NCBI GenBank assembly: GCA_002171655.1
Contig: NHEC01000018.1
Coordinates: forward strand, 1-45,962
Direction: 5' to 3'
Length of the DNA stretch: 45,962 nt
Origin: Planctomycetes bacterium TMED75
Lineage (GTDB): Bacteria; Planctomycetota; Phycisphaerae; Phycisphaerales; SM1A02
The notes beneath the pieces are model-generated. The model had not been told where the DNA came from and did not search any database. It saw nothing but the letters and a program-made list of their open reading frames with translations. The position numbers and the translations under genes were made by a program. Shown piece by piece: positions 8,406 to 17,761 of the stretch (positions are counted from its first letter, which is position 1; each line of letters begins with the position of its first letter).

Positions 8406-8610
8406 CCTTGGTTCAACCCTGCTCTTGGTTCCTGTGAGGCCATCGGCCCCTGCGACACGTCCTTGGAAGTCCACACCGAACGATTGTATCGGGCCTAGCG
8501 GCATTGGGAGCGAGTCCTTGCTCTCAAAGCTCAAGGAGGGCACTGAAGCGGCCGATGACACTGGTGCCGGTGGCCGTATTTCCCCGTTCATTTCGTGCCC
8601 GGAGTCTGAC
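8406..8610. other. Divergent intergenic region, purA / zinc-ribbon gene
   Basis: These 205 bases separate two genes transcribed away from each other, so both promoters should be here. I found no clear -35/-10 pair, hairpin or small gene. Confidence 0.4.
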
Positions 8611-8802
8611 ATGTCCGAACCCGCTCAGCAGGTCGTCAAGGTGATGTGCCCCAACCTCAGTTGCCAGAGAATCCTCGCGGTTCCAGCGCACGCTCGAGGT
8701 GAAATCGTTCGATGTGGAGGGTGCAACACCAACATTCGAATCCCCCAGCCCTCACTTCGTGCTGGCTCGCAGGGGGGAGCGGACCGTTCGCAGGCTGCCT
8801 GA
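8611..8802 (+). CDS. Small zinc-ribbon protein
   Basis: This 63-residue cytoplasmic protein has CPNxxCQ and, 16 residues later, CGGC, a spacing that fits a single zinc ribbon similar to the MJ0042-type fingers found at the N-terminus of larger planctomycete proteins. The tail is Ser/Gly/Ala-rich and unstructured. The start is ATG at 8611, with GGAG six bases upstream. hemW starts 95 bases later on the same strand. The zinc-binding role is inferred from the Cys pairs; its partner or target is unknown. Confidence 0.68.
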   Translation: MSEPAQQVVKVMCPNLSCQRILAVPAHARGEIVRCGGCNTNIRIPQPSLRAGSQGGADRSQAA

Positions 8803-8896
8803 GCCCGCTTCATGTCGAGGTTCTCTGGAACCTTGTTCAAAAACGACTGCGGTGCCCTACAGTGCTTCAGGCAGCACCCTGCCTGACGCACATCGC

Positions 8897-10108
8897 ATGA
8901 CGCTCGAACTCGATCAATTTCCGTTGGAACCGGATCCTCCGGCCGTCCAGACCTCACTCGCGGAGGTCATTGGCTCATCGTCGCATGGGGTCGATGCCGC
9001 CTACGTGCATGTGCCGTTCTGCTTTCACAAGTGCCATTACTGCGACTTCTACTCGATCGTGGACTCTTCCGATCGACAGGAGGTCTTCGTCCAACGGCTT
9101 GAACAGGAACTCAGCACCGCGACAACCCACATCGAGGGGAGTCTCGAGTCGGTCTTCATCGGCGGCGGAACCCCGACACTTCTGCGGCCGGACCTTCTGC
9201 GGCGAGTACTGCAGTCGATTGACCGGCACCTGCCGCTGGCTGAAGACTGCGAATGGACGGTTGAAGCGAATCCGGAAACCGTGAGTTCCGAGGTCGCCGA
9301 GGTGCTGGTCGCGGGAGGGGTCAACCGAGTCAGTGTCGGATGCCAGAGTTTCACTCCACGATTGCTGGAGGCACTGGAACGTCACCATGATCCCGACAAC
9401 GTGGCCCTTGCACTCGAACGATTCCGCGCGGTGGGTCTCGACCGAATCAGTCTCGATCTGATTATGGGCATCCCCGGTTCCCGATTTGAGGACTGGGCAT
9501 TCGACTTGCGAACCGCACGTTCTCTCGGACCTCAGCACCTCTCCTGTTACGGGTTGCAATACGAACCCAACACCCCCCTGGGTGCACGACTGCTGCGGGG
9601 GCACGTCGAGCAAGTCGACGATGCTCTTGAAGCCGACATGTACGAGCACACCTGTTCGGCACTCAGTGCCGACGGTTTCGCGCAATACGAGATCAGCAAC
9701 TGGGCACGTCCCGGTCAGGCGTGCCGGCACAATCTCATCTACTGGCAGGGGGGGAACTGGCTGGCGTTCGGGCCCAGTGCCTCCGGGCACCTCGACGGCA
9801 CACGTTGGCGCAACGTGTCACGATTGGCTTCGTGGCTGGAGCCGCGAGGCTCGACCCCGGTGGAGGATTTCGAACGGCTCGATAACTCGACTCGTCGGGG
9901 TGAACAGCTGATGCTTCAGTTGCGCCTGAACCGGGGAATGCCTGTGGCGGAGCTCGAAGCGCTGCTTGCGCTCGAATCGACCGATACTCGCCGTCGGGCC
10001 CTTGACCAGGGGCGATTGGACGGACTGCTGGAGCGGGATCAGGGACACCTCCGACTGACTGACCGTGGGCGATTGCTTGCCGATTCGCTGCTTTGCCAAC
10101 TTGTCTAG
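8897..10108 (+). CDS. hemW: Radical SAM heme chaperone HemW (coproporphyrinogen III oxidase-like)
   Basis: This is a 403-residue radical SAM protein. The iron-sulfur motif CFHKCHYCDF is CxxxCxxCxF; true HemN has a further Cys in place of the Phe, so HemW is the better call. It also has the GGGTPTLL loop, EANPETV, SVGCQSF and the D-rich 'ISLDLIMGIPG' strand, with a HemN C-terminal domain starting near GEQLMLQLRL. HemW proteins bind heme and are thought to deliver it to respiratory enzymes. ATG at 8897 gives a short N-terminus; no good ribosome site is seen there. The UbiA-family gene follows after 59 bases. Confidence 0.9.
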   Translation: MTLELDQFPLEPDPPAVQTSLAEVIGSSSHGVDAAYVHVPFCFHKCHYCDFYSIVDSSDRQEVFVQRLEQELSTATTHIEGSLESVFIGGGTPTLLRPDLLRRVLQSIDRHLPLAEDCEWTVEANPETVSSEVAEVLVAGGVNRVSVGCQSFTPRLLEALERHHDPDNVALALERFRAVGLDRISLDLIMGIPGSRFEDWAFDLRTARSLGPQHLSCYGLQYEPNTPLGARLLRGHVEQVDDALEADMYEHTCSALSADGFAQYEISNWARPGQACRHNLIYWQGGNWLAFGPSASGHLDGTRWRNVSRLASWLEPRGSTPVEDFERLDNSTRRGEQLMLQLRLNRGMPVAELEALLALESTDTRRRALDQGRLDGLLERDQGHLRLTDRGRLLADSLLCQLV

Positions 10109-10167
10109 AGACCCCCCGACCACGAAGCCGATACAGACCCTACGCGTATCGCCTGTGGAGACCCCTC

Positions 10168-11121
10168 ATGCACTACATCAGCCTCATGAGGCCCAAGGAC
10201 TGGGTGAAGAACTTCTTCGTCCTGGTTCCGGTCCTTTTCTGGTTCAACAGCCCCCTCAACGAGGACCAGCTGACCCTGGGCCTGGTGTTGTGGAATACGG
10301 TGCTCACCCTGGTGGGTTTCTGTCTGCTGGCGTCCGCGGTCTATTCGATCAACGACGCACTCGACGCCGAGAAGGATCGGTCCCATCCGCTCAAGGCACA
10401 GCGGCCCGTCGCTTCCGGTGCGATCAGCGTGTCCTCCGCAATCGTCTTCGGTTGCATCCTCGGAGTCTGTGCCCTGTCCCTGGGGGTGGTTGTCGGCACC
10501 GGAGTCTTCGTCGTCTTCCTGCTCTACGCATTTGTTCAGGTGTTCTACAACCTCATCGCCAAGTACCTGGTGCTGGTGGACGTGGTCACGATCTCTCTGG
10601 GGTTCGTGCTCCGCGCCGCCGCGGGGGCCTTTGCGGTGCAGATCCAGCTTTCGATCTGGCTGGTGCTCTGTGTCTTCTTTCTCTGTCTGTACCTTGGGTT
10701 CGTGAAGCGGCTGTGTGATCTCACTTCGGCTCGTCGGGCCGGCTCAGACGAATGGCGCTCTCGGGCGGGTTACGACAACCCACTCGAACTCAACTGGCTG
10801 CTCGGAGTCAGTGCCGTGATGTGCCTGATGATGTACCTGAGCTACACCCTGAGCGAGCACGCATTCAACTTGTTCGGAGCCCGGGCCGCGGGGTTCGCGA
10901 TACTCACTCCTCTGGTGCTCATTGTGGTGCACCGTTTCTACCGGCGGGCGAACGAGGGCGGATCGGACAGTCCGTTCTCGGCGATCGCGGAGGATCCCAC
11001 CATCCAGGTCGGAACCCTGCTTTTCCTGGTCGGTGTCGTGTTGAGTCTCTATGTGCCAGCCGTCGAGCAACTGCTTTCCGATCTGCTGCTGACCTCTCAG
11101 CAGCAGGGCTTGGCCGACTGA
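10168..11121 (+). CDS. UbiA-family membrane prenyltransferase, decaprenyl-phosphate phosphoribosyltransferase-like
   Basis: This 317-residue polytopic membrane protein has about nine hydrophobic segments. The N-terminal RPKDWVKNFFVLVP motif, the Asp-rich NDALDAEKDRSHPLK loop and the later VDVVTISLGFVLRAAAG segment match the branch of UbiA enzymes that includes decaprenylphosphoryl-ribose phosphate synthase, which moves phosphoribose from PRPP to a polyprenyl phosphate. The GFVKRLCDL segment also fits that branch. Other UbiA reactions, such as quinone prenylation, cannot be excluded. The start is ATG at 10168, with GGAG seven bases upstream. It ends five bases from the convergent sdhB gene. 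The likely donor lipid links it to the uppS/ispA products in this window. Confidence 0.82.
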   Translation: MHYISLMRPKDWVKNFFVLVPVLFWFNSPLNEDQLTLGLVLWNTVLTLVGFCLLASAVYSINDALDAEKDRSHPLKAQRPVASGAISVSSAIVFGCILGVCALSLGVVVGTGVFVVFLLYAFVQVFYNLIAKYLVLVDVVTISLGFVLRAAAGAFAVQIQLSIWLVLCVFFLCLYLGFVKRLCDLTSARRAGSDEWRSRAGYDNPLELNWLLGVSAVMCLMMYLSYTLSEHAFNLFGARAAGFAILTPLVLIVVHRFYRRANEGGSDSPFSAIAEDPTIQVGTLLFLVGVVLSLYVPAVEQLLSDLLLTSQQQGLAD

Positions 11122-11126
11122 GCGCA

Positions 11127-11942
11127 TCAGGTCGCGTGCATGTCCCCGCGATGGTCGCCCCCCGAGATCGTCGCCTTGATGTAATCGGCGTTCATTCTGC
11201 CGATGTACTTGATCGAGATTCCCTTGGGACACGAGGCCTGGCATTCCGCGTAGTTGCGGCAACTGCCGAAACCTTCCTCGTCCATTGATTCGACCATGTT
11301 CTTGACCCGGGCGTTTCGCTCAGGTTGTCCCTGGGGCAGAAGTCCCAGATGTCCGATCTTCGCCGAAGTGAACAGCGAGGAGGATCCGTTCGGGCAGGCG
11401 GCAACACAGGCTCCGCAGCCGATGCAGGCGGAGGCGTCGAGCGCGTCTTCCACCACGGCGTGCTCGATGGGGATTGAATTGGGTTCGGGCTTGGGACCGG
11501 AGTGAACGGTCACGTAGCCTCCGGCCTGAATGATGCGATCCAGACCGCTTCGATCCACCACCAGGTCCTTGATGACCGGAAAGGCTCCGGTGGAGAACGG
11601 TTCGATGGTGATCGTGGCGCCGTCCTTGAAGTCTCGAATCTGAAGCTGGCAGGTCGTGCATTGTCCGGGCCCGTGTGGGAGCCCGTCGACCACGATGCCA
11701 CAGGTTCCGCAGATCCCTTCACGACAATCGCTTTCAAAGGCGATGGGGTCCTCGCCTTTTTGGACGAGGGTCTCGTTGAGGATGTCGAGCATCTCGAGGA
11801 ATGAGGCATCGATCGGAATGCGATCGAGTGCATACTCTGCGAAATGCCCCTTGCGCTTGTTTCGAGCCTGTCTCCAGGCACGAATGGTGAGCGAGATGGT
11901 CTTCCCGGCAGGGGGCTGATTCTGAGTTTCCTGGCTGATCAC
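11127..11942 (-). CDS. sdhB: Succinate dehydrogenase / fumarate reductase iron-sulfur subunit
   Basis: This 271-residue electron-transfer subunit carries electrons from the flavoprotein to the membrane quinone site. A plant-type ferredoxin motif (CREGICGTC, then C 13 residues on) binds the 2Fe-2S cluster. [12 protein letters not shown] and [12 protein letters not shown] bind the 4Fe-4S and 3Fe-4S clusters. The length and the linker with [13 protein letters not shown] match the type found with a single-subunit cytochrome b. Its start overlaps the end of sdhA by four bases (ATGA), so translation is probably coupled. It is the last gene of a minus-strand operon. Confidence 0.95.
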   Translation of the reverse strand: MISQETQNQPPAGKTISLTIRAWRQARNKRKGHFAEYALDRIPIDASFLEMLDILNETLVQKGEDPIAFESDCREGICGTCGIVVDGLPHGPGQCTTCQLQIRDFKDGATITIEPFSTGAFPVIKDLVVDRSGLDRIIQAGGYVTVHSGPKPEPNSIPIEHAVVEDALDASACIGCGACVAACPNGSSSLFTSAKIGHLGLLPQGQPERNARVKNMVESMDEEGFGSCRNYAECQASCPKGISIKYIGRMNADYIKATISGGDHRGDMHAT

Positions 11943-13855
11943 TTGTAGCTCCGCGTCGCAGGCTGCATCGCCTCGTAGACGAGTTGCTCCTGGTGACGAT
12001 CACTGGTGGACTCTTCGCCCTTCCATTCCCAGGCGGCTACATGGCTGAACTCATCGTCGTTGCGCACGACCTCGCCATCCTCGGAGACGTGCTCGTCTCG
12101 GAAGTGGCAGCCACAGCTTTCGTCTCGGACCAGAGCGTCGCGGCACATCAATTCCCCGATTTCGAGGAAGTCCATCAGTCGCATTGCCCGTTCGAGGGTC
12201 TGGTTCACATCCTGATCGGAACCTGGGATGTTGAGGTTGTTCCAGAACTCCTGCTTGAGCTGGTCCACCTGGTCCAACGCGGAGTTGAGGTCCTGTTCAT
12301 TGCGGCTCATACCGCAGTTGTTCCAGATGACCTTGCCCAATCGCTTGTGGATCGAGAGCGGTGTCGAGTCGCCCTTGATGGACATGATTCGCTTGATTCG
12401 ATCCTTGACTTCACCTTCGGTCTGAGCGAAGGCGGGGTGACTGGTGTCGACCTTGTCCCGGTAGAGCGGCTGCAGTCCATCACCGATCGTCTGGGGGAGG
12501 ATGAAATACCCGTCTGCCAGGCACTGCATCAGACTCGAGGCGCCCAGTCGGTTGGCTCCGTGGTCGGAGAAGTTCGCTTCGCCGATTGCATAGAGTCCCG
12601 GAATGGTCGTCTGAAGGTTGTAGTCGACCCAGAGACCACCCATGCAGTAGTGCACGGCCGGGTAGATGCGAAACGGTTGCTCGTAGGGTGATTCACCGGT
12701 GATCTCGGTGTACATGTCGAACAGGTTGCCGTACTTCTCGGCGATGGTCGACTGCCCCTTGTTGGCGATCGCGTCTCGGAAGTCCATGTAGACGGAATAT
12801 CCCGTGGAACCAACTCCGAGTCCGTCGTCACAGACCACCTTCGCAGCCCGGGAGGCGACGTCACGCGGCACCAGATTGCCGAAGGTCGGGTAGCGTTCCT
12901 CGAGGTAGTAGTAGCGCTCGGATTCGGGAATGTCGCCCGGTTTTCTCTTGTCGCCGGGAGCGCGCGGTACCCAGACCCGTCCATCGTTTCTCAAGGATTC
13001 ACTCATGAGCGTGAGCTTGCTCTGATGGTCTCCGGAAACCGGGATGCAGGTGGGGTGGATCTGGACGAAGGAGGGGTTCGCAAACGCCGCCCCCCGCTTG
13101 TGTGCGCGCCAGATCGCGGTTCCGTTGGAATTGATCGCGTTGGTGGAGTTGAAGTACACGGCGCCGTAGCCGCCGGTCGCGAGCACCACCGCTTCACCCG
13201 CGATCGACTTGATGCTTCCATCCACCATGTCTCGGTAGACGATGCCTCTGGCTCGTCCATCGACCATCACCAGGTCCAGCATCTCTGATCGAGTGTGCAT
13301 CGTGACCTTGCCCTGCTCGATCTCCTTCTGCAGTGCCTGATAGGCCCCGAGCAAAAGCTGTTGGCCGGTCTGGCCTCGGCAATAGAAAGTCCGTTCGACC
13401 AGCACCCCTCCGAAGGAACGGTTGGCCAGCATGCCCCCGTATTCACGGGCGAAGGGGACACCCTGAGCCACGCACTGGTCGATGATCGACGTCGAGGTCT
13501 GCGCGAGGCGGTACACGTTGGCTTCTCGAGATCGGAAGTCGCCGCCCTTCTGGGTGTCGTAGAACAGTCGGTAGGTGCTGTCCCCATCCTCGCGGTAGTT
13601 CTTGCAGGCGTTGATCCCGCCCTGGGCGGCGATCGAGTGGGCTCGGCGTGGCGTGTCGTGGTAGATGAAGACGTGAACGTTGTAGCCTTGAGCGGCGAGC
13701 GAAGAGGCCGCGCTGGCTCCCGCAAGTCCGGTGCCGACCACGATCACATCGTAGGTGGGGCGGTTTCTGGGGCCGACCAGCTTCGCGTGTTCGAGGTGGT
13801 TGTGCCACTTGTCTTCGATCGGGCCTTCCGGAATCTTGGCATCCAGCTGAATCAT
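11939..13855 (-). CDS. sdhA: Succinate dehydrogenase / fumarate reductase flavoprotein subunit
   Basis: SdhA oxidises succinate to fumarate (or the reverse) with covalently bound FAD. The 638-residue protein opens with the dinucleotide fold [12 protein letters not shown], then has [12 protein letters not shown], whose His is the usual covalent FAD attachment point. Later motifs include [15 protein letters not shown] and the [10 protein letters not shown] block near the FAD-binding end. Length and motif order fit the B. subtilis/Bacteroidetes-like subgroup. It overlaps sdhB by four bases downstream and sdhC by four bases upstream (13852-13855), a tightly coupled C-A-B operon. Confidence 0.96.
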   Translation of the reverse strand: MIQLDAKIPEGPIEDKWHNHLEHAKLVGPRNRPTYDVIVVGTGLAGASAASSLAAQGYNVHVFIYHDTPRRAHSIAAQGGINACKNYREDGDSTYRLFYDTQKGGDFRSREANVYRLAQTSTSIIDQCVAQGVPFAREYGGMLANRSFGGVLVERTFYCRGQTGQQLLLGAYQALQKEIEQGKVTMHTRSEMLDLVMVDGRARGIVYRDMVDGSIKSIAGEAVVLATGGYGAVYFNSTNAINSNGTAIWRAHKRGAAFANPSFVQIHPTCIPVSGDHQSKLTLMSESLRNDGRVWVPRAPGDKRKPGDIPESERYYYLEERYPTFGNLVPRDVASRAAKVVCDDGLGVGSTGYSVYMDFRDAIANKGQSTIAEKYGNLFDMYTEITGESPYEQPFRIYPAVHYCMGGLWVDYNLQTTIPGLYAIGEANFSDHGANRLGASSLMQCLADGYFILPQTIGDGLQPLYRDKVDTSHPAFAQTEGEVKDRIKRIMSIKGDSTPLSIHKRLGKVIWNNCGMSRNEQDLNSALDQVDQLKQEFWNNLNIPGSDQDVNQTLERAMRLMDFLEIGELMCRDALVRDESCGCHFRDEHVSEDGEVVRNDDEFSHVAAWEWKGEESTSDRHQEQLVYEAMQPATRSYK

Positions 13856-14631
13856 CCCTGGTCTCCTTCACTCACGTTCATGATCTGAGGTGAGCGTTCA
13901 TACTTCTGAGGTTCGACTGCCATTTCATCGATCGGCGGGGCGGACAATGCATTGGTGAGCATCGCCACCGGAACCGAACAAAAACCGATGAACAGGATGA
14001 TCGCGATCGTGGCGGCTCCGCCACGAATCATCTGATTTCTTGGAGGGGCGTCGACCCCGAGGGTCTGACACATGCTCCAGGCACCGTGGTAGACGTGCAT
14101 GCAGACCATCGCCATCATGACCACGTAGAAGAGTGCCACCCACCAGACGTTGAAGGCGCCCCAGATATTGCTGTAGACCGCTCCGTACTCGAAGCCCTCG
14201 GTGCCGGTCTTGTGGATGTCGATCCATCCAAAGGTGAACTGGGCCAGATGGATCACGATGAACACCAGGATCAAGGTGCCGCTGATCGCCATCCAGGTCG
14301 CCGCCAGAGTGGAGGCGTTGCGTCGCCGCACGGTGCGGGTGGGGCGGGAGGCCCGATTTCTCCTGGAAAGCTGGATGATGGTCACCACATGGGCGACGAC
14401 CGCGACGATGAGCACGATTCGAGCGAACCAGAGGAACGTGGTGTTGCCCAGGAACGACGCACCGATCTCACGAAGCATCTCGGCGTATTGATCGAGTGCC
14501 GTGGCACCACCAAAGGCCTTGAGGTTCCCCAGCATGTGCCCGATGATGAAGCCGTACATGATCAGCCCGGTGACCGCCACGACAAGTTTCTTGCCGATCG
14601 AGGTGTCGTAGAAGGTCATGAGGCGCTGCAT
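13852..14631 (-). CDS. sdhC: Succinate dehydrogenase cytochrome b subunit (single-subunit, diheme type)
   Basis: This 259-residue membrane anchor has five predicted hydrophobic segments. Conserved His residues sit in [22 protein letters not shown] and [15 protein letters not shown], as in the diheme cytochrome b subunits that need no SdhD. ATG at 14631 begins [15 protein letters not shown], the usual opening of this family; a further in-frame ATG at 14619 (MTFYD) is nearly as likely. Longer in-frame extensions would run into the upstream DUF1844 gene. It lies 40 bases after that gene and overlaps sdhA. Confidence 0.92.
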   Translation of the reverse strand: MQRLMTFYDTSIGKKLVVAVTGLIMYGFIIGHMLGNLKAFGGATALDQYAEMLREIGASFLGNTTFLWFARIVLIVAVVAHVVTIIQLSRRNRASRPTRTVRRRNASTLAATWMAISGTLILVFIVIHLAQFTFGWIDIHKTGTEGFEYGAVYSNIWGAFNVWWVALFYVVMMAMVCMHVYHGAWSMCQTLGVDAPPRNQMIRGGAATIAIILFIGFCSVPVAMLTNALSAPPIDEMAVEPQKYERSPQIMNVSEGDQG

Positions 14632-14671
14632 GGGGTTGGATCCGGAGGCGTGGACGGTGGAGTGAATGGGT

Positions 14672-15142
14672 TCAGGGTGTCTCGATGACCCCGCCGGGAC
14701 TTCCCTTCGTCGGGTCAATCGCTGCTCCCGCGGGAGTATTTGCTTGCTGTTGGGCGACGGCTTCAGCGACCTGGACGAACCGGGTACGAAGTTCCGCGAG
14801 AATCTGGGTCAGTTCGGTCACCTCTGCCTCGTCAAGGTTGCCGCTGGTCTTTTCCTCGATGACGGCAAGAAGGTCGATGGCAAACTTGCTGCCAACGAGG
14901 TCGATGACCACGCCCCCCGTCTTGGGGTCGGTGTAGGCGCCGAGTCCCATGATCGCCTGAGAGGCCAGGAGGCCCACCAGGCCCTTGAAGTCGGCAGGGG
15001 GGAGCTCTCCGGGCGGGGCATCCTTGGCGTCGCTGCTCGAACGCTCGGCCTCCTGCTTGGACAATCGTTCCTTTTCCGCCTGGGCTTCGGCCTTCCAGTC
15101 GGTATCTACCTGAATCTTTGGGGCCTCGTCGTCTGGGCTCAT
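14672..15142 (-). CDS. DUF1844 family protein
   Basis: This is a 156-residue cytoplasmic protein. A charged, probably coiled N-terminal part (residues 10-45, rich in Lys/Glu/Ala) leads into the DUF1844 core: FKGLVGLLASQAIMGLGAY, a DPKTGG turn, then SKFAIDLLAVIEEKTSGNL and a helix with LTQILAELRTRFV. The family's function is unknown; it is widespread in Planctomycetes and some other phyla. The start is ATG at 15142, with GGAG five bases upstream. It is the first gene of the sdh transcript (40 bases before sdhC), so co-expression with succinate dehydrogenase is likely. Confidence 0.85.
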   Translation of the reverse strand: MSPDDEAPKIQVDTDWKAEAQAEKERLSKQEAERSSSDAKDAPPGELPPADFKGLVGLLASQAIMGLGAYTDPKTGGVVIDLVGSKFAIDLLAVIEEKTSGNLDEAEVTELTQILAELRTRFVQVAEAVAQQQANTPAGAAIDPTKGSPGGVIETP

Positions 15143-15203
15143 GTTCGCTCCTAGAAATTGCTCTGGGGATCCACCCTGTGCGGTACCCGGGTCTCGATGA
15201 GTC

Positions 15204-15211
15204 AGTATAGT
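15204..15211. promoter_or_regulatory. Candidate overlapping -10 elements for divergent genes
   Basis: AGTATAGT contains TATAGT on the plus strand (15206-15211), about 47 bases before the SurA-like gene, and TATACT on the minus strand (15204-15209), about 60 bases before the DUF1844-sdh operon. No good -35 match is seen for either. It is the only AT-rich hexamer in the 116-base divergent gap. Confidence 0.4.
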
Positions 15212-15258
15212 CCACTCACTGTCCAGAGTCCTTGATTTGCCGGACGTCCGAGAATCCC

Positions 15259-16557
15259 ATGCCAGCACGATTGCTCCTACTCCTCGGCCTGATTTCAGCA
15301 CTGGGCGCCCTGCCCGGCTGCCTGTTCACTCCGACCGAAACGGTGCCGATGGGGGCGCGGCGTGTTCAACTGGAGGATTTCACGACGAGTTCATCCGTCC
15401 CTCAGGGGAATGTCCTGCAGGTGCCCGGGGAAGTGGTGGCGAGTCCTGAAGTGGTCACCACCACCGAAGCGACCGAGATTGGGGACACGGAAGTCAGCGT
15501 CACCCGGCAGGAGATCATCGTCGACCAGCCCGGTATCGGTGCCGAAGGGGCGTATCTGGGATCAATCGATTTCGACGAAACGATCAAGGTCGGTGTTCGC
15601 TGGCCGGTCGATGGTCTTGTGGGGCAGATCAATGGTCGTCCGGTCTTCGCCGCGGAATTCTTTCTTCCGATTGAGGATCGCCTGATCCGCATGGCCGCCG
15701 ATGCCGGTCCGGAGGGGGCTCAACGTGCGATCATCTCCCTCGTGCACGAACGCTGGATGACGTTCGTCAACAGTGAGCTCGTGATCGCGGAGGCTGAATC
15801 CGGATTGAATATCCAGATGCAGCAGGGACTTTTCGCCTGGTTGACCAACCTTGAGGAGGAGGTCACCGCGCAGCGGGGTGGAACCCGATTCGGTGCCGAG
15901 CAGAGTCTCATGGACGATACCGGCATGACCATGAAAGAGTTCATCGAGCAGCAGCGCAAGCTCGGCCTTGCCGGCCAGTTGATTCGCAAGAAGGTCGAGC
16001 CCCGGTCGATCGTCTCCTGGCGAGACATCGAACAGGTCTATCAGTCGGAATACGAGATTTACAATCCACCCAGCCAAGTGGTCATCGGCCGGATTCTCAT
16101 GCTCAACCGTCGTGACGCCGAACGCATCGAAGAGGTCAAGACCGCTTTCGCGAACGGGCGGACGTTCACGGAGGTTGCCAAGGAATTCGAGATCAAGGAC
16201 GACGGGGAGTGGCGAACCTTCACGCTTGCAGACCAGGACGTGGATTCACTTTCTGATCTCAAGGAGGAAGTCCGCGATGCGTTGCGCAACCTGCAGGTGG
16301 ACCAGGCGACGGTCCCGGTCGAAGGGCGAACCTCCACCACGTGGTACTCGATCCTGGGCTTCATCGTGCCACCCTCCCGGCCGATCTTCGAGCCTGGAGT
16401 CCAGTTGACGATTCGCAATCGCCTGGCGTCGATTCGGTACGACGACGAGGAGCGGAAGTACCTTGATTCGTTGCGCCGTCGGTGGGTGAACGACGAAATC
16501 AAGAAAATGGAGCTTCGGCTCATCGACATCGCCCTTCGCCGCTACTGGCAGAACTGA
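15259..16557 (+). CDS. SurA/PpiD-like periplasmic chaperone lipoprotein
   Basis: This 432-residue protein starts with a signal peptide and lipobox (LPGC, Cys21), so it is probably a lipoprotein. Residues 120-230 resemble the helical N-terminal chaperone domain of SurA/PpiD: NGRPVFAAEFF opening, a helix bundle, and 'MDDTGMTMKEFIEQQRKLGLAGQLI'. A parvulin-like region follows, with VVIGRILML, AFANGRTFTEVAKEF and a final IVPPSRP strand. The parvulin part lacks an obvious full set of PPIase motifs, so chaperone action is more likely than prolyl isomerisation. ATG at 15259 was chosen because it starts the signal peptide. It would help outer-membrane proteins such as the TolC-type protein downstream; that link is inference. 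Confidence 0.75.
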   Translation: MPARLLLLLGLISALGALPGCLFTPTETVPMGARRVQLEDFTTSSSVPQGNVLQVPGEVVASPEVVTTTEATEIGDTEVSVTRQEIIVDQPGIGAEGAYLGSIDFDETIKVGVRWPVDGLVGQINGRPVFAAEFFLPIEDRLIRMAADAGPEGAQRAIISLVHERWMTFVNSELVIAEAESGLNIQMQQGLFAWLTNLEEEVTAQRGGTRFGAEQSLMDDTGMTMKEFIEQQRKLGLAGQLIRKKVEPRSIVSWRDIEQVYQSEYEIYNPPSQVVIGRILMLNRRDAERIEEVKTAFANGRTFTEVAKEFEIKDDGEWRTFTLADQDVDSLSDLKEEVRDALRNLQVDQATVPVEGRTSTTWYSILGFIVPPSRPIFEPGVQLTIRNRLASIRYDDEERKYLDSLRRRWVNDEIKKMELRLIDIALRRYWQN

Positions 16558-16568
16558 GCCGAAGGCGA

Positions 16569-16946
16569 TCAGGTGCCCCAGCCCCCCTGCACCAGGGGCC
16601 CCTCTATTCGAGTGGTCTGAGGCGCACTTCCCGAACAATCGATCAGGAAGCCATCCACTCTCAGCGCGTGTTCGTGCAGCATTCCCATTTCCTGCAGGGC
16701 TCGTGCCGCTTCAGCAAGTCGATGTCGCTTTCGTCGGTCGAGGGCGCTTCGGGCCTTGTGGATCGATTGAGCACTCGTCTTCACCTCGACGATCACCAGC
16801 GTCGTGCCGTCGGGTGTCCTGGTCAGCAGGTCAATCTCACGGCGATGGACGATCAGGTTTCGAGCAATGATTCCATAGCCCTGGCGGCGATAATACTGTT
16901 CAGCCAAGCGTTCCCCGCGGCGCCCGAGTTGGTGAGTGGATTCCAT
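16569..16946 (-). CDS. yraN: YraN / UPF0102 family nuclease-like protein
   Basis: This 125-residue protein has the family opening GRRGERLAEQYYRRQGYGIIARN, then REIDLLTR and VIVEVKTS. The EIDL...VEVK pattern is the active-site layout of restriction-endonuclease-like folds, so a nuclease role is predicted; the natural substrate is not established for the family. The start is ATG at 16946; upstream AAGGA lies roughly nine bases away. It ends 12 bases from the convergent SurA-like gene and faces the methyltransferase gene divergently across 114 bases. Confidence 0.87.
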   Translation of the reverse strand: MESTHQLGRRGERLAEQYYRRQGYGIIARNLIVHRREIDLLTRTPDGTTLVIVEVKTSAQSIHKARSALDRRKRHRLAEAARALQEMGMLHEHALRVDGFLIDCSGSAPQTTRIEGPLVQGGWGT

Positions 16947-17060
16947 GACCTGGAGTTCCTTCGAGGGTCCTTGTTCGCGTCTCCAACCTAGTTTCTCAGG
17001 GGCGTGCAACCGCAAGGTTTGCACAAACGCACGTGCTGGCCAGCGGGTACCCTGTTCCCG

Positions 17061-17726
17061 ATGAATGATCAGTCCGGACATTCCAGTGGTGAAGACGGGA
17101 AGCCCGCGGATTCGCTCACCCCGTATCGGGAGGCGAGCCGACGGCTTGGAGCCGGATTTTCCGCCACGCTCTGGGCTTCGCCTCGAACTCAAGCACTTCG
17201 CTTCGATGTGCTCATCGACTTGATCGGAGTGGATCGAATCGAGGGTCGGACGCTTCTGGATCTGGGGTGTGGAGACGGTGCCCTGGCGGCTCGATTGCAG
17301 CAGCGTTCGGTTCAGCTGAGCCGCTACATCGGAATCGATGGAATCTTCGCGCAAGTGGAGGCTGCGCAGCGGCGCGGACTGGAAAGAGCCTCCTTCGTCT
17401 GCGAGGACCTTCAGGAGACCGCCGGTGGCCTGGGTCGTTTCGGTGCGGAGCTGGCGGTGATTTCCGGAACCCTCAACACCATGGCTCAATCAGAGGCTCA
17501 GGCACTCGTTCAGCAGACCTTCGAGGCGGTCAGTGGAGCAATCTGCTTCAATTTTCTGTCCGACCGAGCCGTGCCGGAACGACTGGAGGCTGATCTGGGG
17601 CCTGCGATCCGGCACGATGTGGTGGGCTGGCTCGATTTTGCGCTGGCACTGAGTCCACTGGTTTCATTCCGTCAGGACCACCTCGAGGGGCACGATGCGG
17701 CGATCCTGATTTGCCACCGGACTTGA
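17061..17726 (+). CDS. Class I SAM-dependent methyltransferase
   Basis: This 221-residue protein has motif I LLDLGCGDGALAARL (residues about 70-84), an acidic YIGIDG strand for the ribose of S-adenosylmethionine, and a later FVCEDL (motif II-like) strand. The first 40 residues are polar and probably disordered. The substrate cannot be told from sequence. ATG at 17061 starts shortly before the fold. Its stop lies 35 bases before the amidotransferase gene, so the two may be cotranscribed. Confidence 0.8.
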   Translation: MNDQSGHSSGEDGKPADSLTPYREASRRLGAGFSATLWASPRTQALRFDVLIDLIGVDRIEGRTLLDLGCGDGALAARLQQRSVQLSRYIGIDGIFAQVEAAQRRGLERASFVCEDLQETAGGLGRFGAELAVISGTLNTMAQSEAQALVQQTFEAVSGAICFNFLSDRAVPERLEADLGPAIRHDVVGWLDFALALSPLVSFRQDHLEGHDAAILICHRT

Positions 17727-17761
17727 GTTCACCCCGCACTAGCCCCTAAGCTCAACGAACT

